From Phascolomyces articulosus (lineage: Eukaryota; Mucoromycota; Mucoromycetes; Mucorales; Lichtheimiaceae): a stretch of 64,000 nt of DNA. The position numbers and the translations under genes are program-made. The stretch is taken from assembly GCA_025677815.1 (NCBI GenBank), contig JAIXMP010000020.1, positions 310,001 to 374,000 on the forward strand. The letters are read 5' to 3'. Position 1 is the stretch's first letter, and the number at the start of each line of letters is the position of its first letter. Positions 61,501 through 64,000 of this stretch are shown here, piece after piece. A model generated the notes under the pieces. The model ran no database searches, was not told the origin of the DNA, and worked only from the letters and a program-made list of their open reading frames with translations.

Positions 61501-63004
61501 AAAATTGGTTGGCAAATCCAAAATCTGTAATAATAATGCATCGGTTTCGGTCCAAAAGAAGGTTTTCCTAATCATCATCCATTTTTTTTTTGGTATATGC
61601 ATAAGTATTATAAGCGGAGCTTAACTTTTTTTTTTTTTACACATGTTGCGTGCGCACATATACATACACATATACATATATGGATCCCTCCCTCTCTCTC
61701 TCTCTCTTTTGCAAATCCATATTTCAACTTACCAATTTAAGGTCTCGATGAACAATATGTTTTTGATGCATATAATGAACACCACTAATAAGTTGGGCAA
61801 ATAATCGACTAGCATCTTTTTCTTTGAGATATCGATGAGCAAGAATATATTCAAAAAGTTCGCCACCTAAATAAATGGTAGAAAAATTAATATTTGTTGA
61901 TCCTTAAAATATCCTTCAGTTATTATCATTAAAGAGTTCAATTTACCTGATGCATATTGTAAAATAATACCAATATATCGTTCAGTTTCAATCACATCAT
62001 ATAATTTTACGATATATGGATGTCTTACTTTCTATAGAATCATTTGATTATTAAGATAAGGAAGGGGTTAAAAAAAAGGGGGGGTTGAAAAAAAGTAAGG
62101 TTTAGGAAAACAATTGTGTTTTTTAATATAAAAATGGTAGGTCTGTGCTATAAGCTTTTTCATAAAAAAAATGTTATTTTTATTCTACTTACTCGCAATA
62201 CAGAAATTTCACGTTCTACTTTACTCATTCTTGTAGATGAATCAATATTATCTTTTTTAATTAATTTGATGGCCACCTTGTATATATAATGATGAAAGTG
62301 AGTCTATTGAGCAAATGCTTTTTTTTTTTCGTTTGGATATCAAATAAAATAGAAAAAAAAAGATTCTGTTATACCTCCTGGCCTGTTTCGATATGAATAC
62401 CTAATTTCACTTTACCAAATTCACCTTCACCTAACGTTTGTAATAATAAATAAGGACCAAACACTGTAGGTTTACGTCCTGGAGGTGGATGATAATGATA
62501 AAGTTGATAATAATATTGCCACCATGGTTGATTAGCGGTGGATAAAAGTTGTTGTTGCCTTTGTTCTGCTAATTGTTGTTGATGGCGTAAGACAGCTTGT
62601 TGAAGTTCACTTGGCATGGCCGTTACAGAATAAGCGCGCTGTTGTGGTAATGGTTGTGGTTGATGAGGTTGATTCATACGAGGAAAAGGTAATTCAGGGG
62701 ATTGTGGTGCATAAAATGCAGTATGTTGTTGTTGATTTTGATAATAATGGTGATCATAAAAAGCATCGCTTGTAGGACGTTGTTGGTGAGGGTGAGCATG
62801 GTGTTGTTGTTGTTGTTGTTGTTCAGTACTTTGTTTTTCGGTCATGTCGGTAGTAGTAAGAGTGGTTGTACTGTTACTTGAAGCGGTGTTTGATGAAGTA
62901 ACAGGAAGTAATGAAGTTCCTAATGTCTCTTCTTGGTTATTTTCTTGTTCGTTTGATTGATGAGGAGAAAGAGACGCTTCTTGTGGTTCGAGTGGGTGTA
63001 TCAT
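58551..63004 (-). CDS. Kin4/Frk1-like CAMK-family protein kinase with C-terminal KA1-like domain
   Basis: Six exons, 63004..62375, 62276..62193, 62031..61947, 61866..61733, 61567..59593 and 59491..58551, give 1282 aa. The N-terminal 190 residues are Gln/His/Pro-rich. The kinase domain starts at [20 protein letters not shown], with the ATP lysine in VAIKLIKK, the loop [13 protein letters not shown] and TDFGFANQF. Its activation segment, [20 protein letters not shown], and [20 protein letters not shown] closely follow yeast Kin4/Frk1, kinases of the spindle-position checkpoint. A 500-residue low-complexity middle has acidic and Ser/Pro-rich parts. The C-terminus, [20 protein letters not shown] then [17 protein letters not shown], looks like a membrane-binding KA1 domain. 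The start is the first ATG; the frame extends upstream only to a GTG at 63034. Confidence 0.9.
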
Positions 63005-64000
63005 ACTTTTTTTTTTCTGAGAGTGGTGACCCACTAGGCTTTATATATATATATGTAAATATATATATAAATGTAATGAGTGTGGTATAGTGGGGGGAGG
63101 TAGAGAGTGAGGGGAGAAAGAGAAGAGAGAGAGAGAGTATAAAAAGTGACTTTTTCCCAAGGGGGTTTATATTATTTTTTTGATGGGGGGAGTGTTAAAT
63201 ATTATATGTGGTTTTTTTTTTTTTGCTGTTGTTTGCTGTTGTTTGCTGTTGGTTGTTGTTGATGTTGAAATAAGGCAGGAGGCGCAATAATAATAAATGT
63301 GTAATGGTTTAATAATAATATAATAATGGTAAGCTTTTATATATAAAAATATATAAATTACTACTATTTGCTTTTTATATATATAATAATTCACGTACCA
63401 AAAAAAAAAAAAAGGCGGGTGAAAATGATGATTCTGTGGATTAATTACGTTAATAATATGACACAACCTGAAACGAATACGGAGGTTGTTGTTGTTTTTT
63501 CTTTTATATCATATAAAGGGGGAGGGTGTTTTTTCAAGGGAAGATGATGATGATGTTGTTGTTGTCGTTTTATAGAGATATATAGGGTCGATCCTTTTTT
63601 AAAAAGAAAGAAGAAAGGAAGAAGAAGGAAAGTAAAGGTGTGGTGTGGGTTATACAACATATAAAAAAACAACGAGGTAATGTTATTAATGTATAAATGA
63701 TTATATATTTTAACTACAGCTTTTAAAGTTTCTATTGTAACACATGAAAAAATTATTCTGTTTAGACTCTTTATATTATATTATATATCTAATAGTTAAC
63801 TGACAAAAGTAAAATGTTATCATCTACTACTACTTGTTCGTCAAAGAATGGATTTATTTCTATTATATATAACATAGGAATGATAATCATAATATTGATA
63901 AGAACAACAGGATATATAAATTTCTAATAGAAACAGAAAAAAATAATATTTTAATGTTGCAAAGGTAATATATAAGGTCATAAAAGATACATTCTCAAGT
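63005..64000. other. Upstream region of the KA1 kinase, to window end
   Basis: Promoter and leader side of the kinase on the minus strand. Simple-sequence rich: GA/GGA tracts near 63100-63150, TTGTTGTTTGC-type units near 63220-63260, and GATGATGATG/TTGTTG near 63544-63570. No supported gene. Confidence 0.55.

Noticed and set aside
63005..63034. Kinase start at 63034
   Set aside because: The codon there is GTG; the first ATG in the frame is 63004-63002.
1..64000. CRISPR arrays, bacterial operons, prophage
   Set aside because: Spliced eukaryotic genes throughout; the only regular repeats are microsatellites, a minisatellite and LTRs.

Overview
The window is nuclear DNA of a filamentous fungus, most likely an early-diverging one (Mucoromycota, probably Mucorales). 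The reasons are inferential: the DNA is strongly A+T rich, and most genes are cut by many short GT-AG introns of roughly 40-200 bases, several with TACTAAC-like branch sites. The gene set is that of a free-living fungus: PDR-type ABC transporter, OPT transporter, AEC carrier, a 7TM-RGS protein and a KA1-tailed kinase. I could not fix genus or species.

Layout. 1-2147: 3' part of an OSR1/SPAK-like STE20 kinase. 2363-4407: CorA-type Mg2+ transporter. 5433-6446: short Bfr1-like coiled-coil protein with a 5-base micro-exon. 7567-9372: seven-helix receptor-like protein with an RGS tail. 9567-11215: F-box/LRR protein. 11527-14297: MCM5, preceded by a cluster of CACGAA boxes. 14588-16289 (minus): alpha/beta hydrolase of the ABHD1/3-Eht1 type. 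18283-20333: TMEM184/OST-alpha protein. About 21.4-23.5 kb (minus): decayed zinc-finger locus. 23635-25125 (minus): secretory helical protein, divergent from 25800-27224, a sphingoid/diacylglycerol kinase. 27836-30764: unknown coiled-coil protein. 31420-33254 (minus): auxin-efflux-carrier family. 37113-42407 (minus): full-length PDR ABC transporter. 44899-46834: MYND-SET methyltransferase. 47053-49889: OPT oligopeptide/metal-chelate transporter. 50623-50694 (minus): tRNA-Thr(CGT).

50.7-58 kb is the accessory part. It has an old gag-only LTR retrotransposon whose reading frame is broken by stops that look like C-to-T changes, a 20-bp minisatellite, and a G+C-rich, hairpin-rich island ending in ten T. 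Next comes an eight-exon zinc-finger gene (55586-57692) in which a finger exon plus an 'ERSxNLL' exon is present twice. 58551-63004 (minus) is a Kin4/Frk1-like kinase with a C-terminal KA1-like domain.

The best candidate for something undescribed is the zinc-finger family. The 55.6-57.7 kb gene and the decayed locus at 21.4-23.5 kb share finger spacing (C-x4-C-x12-H-x4-H), the same intron phase between modules, a T-G-x-V-x-x-L end to the finger exon and the SRNLL module. Finger 1 is damaged in both copies, by an in-frame TAA in one and an apparent 4-base insertion in the other. The remaining genes are ordinary housekeeping, transport and signalling functions, each with its own promoter; no operon-like or biosynthetic clustering is visible.
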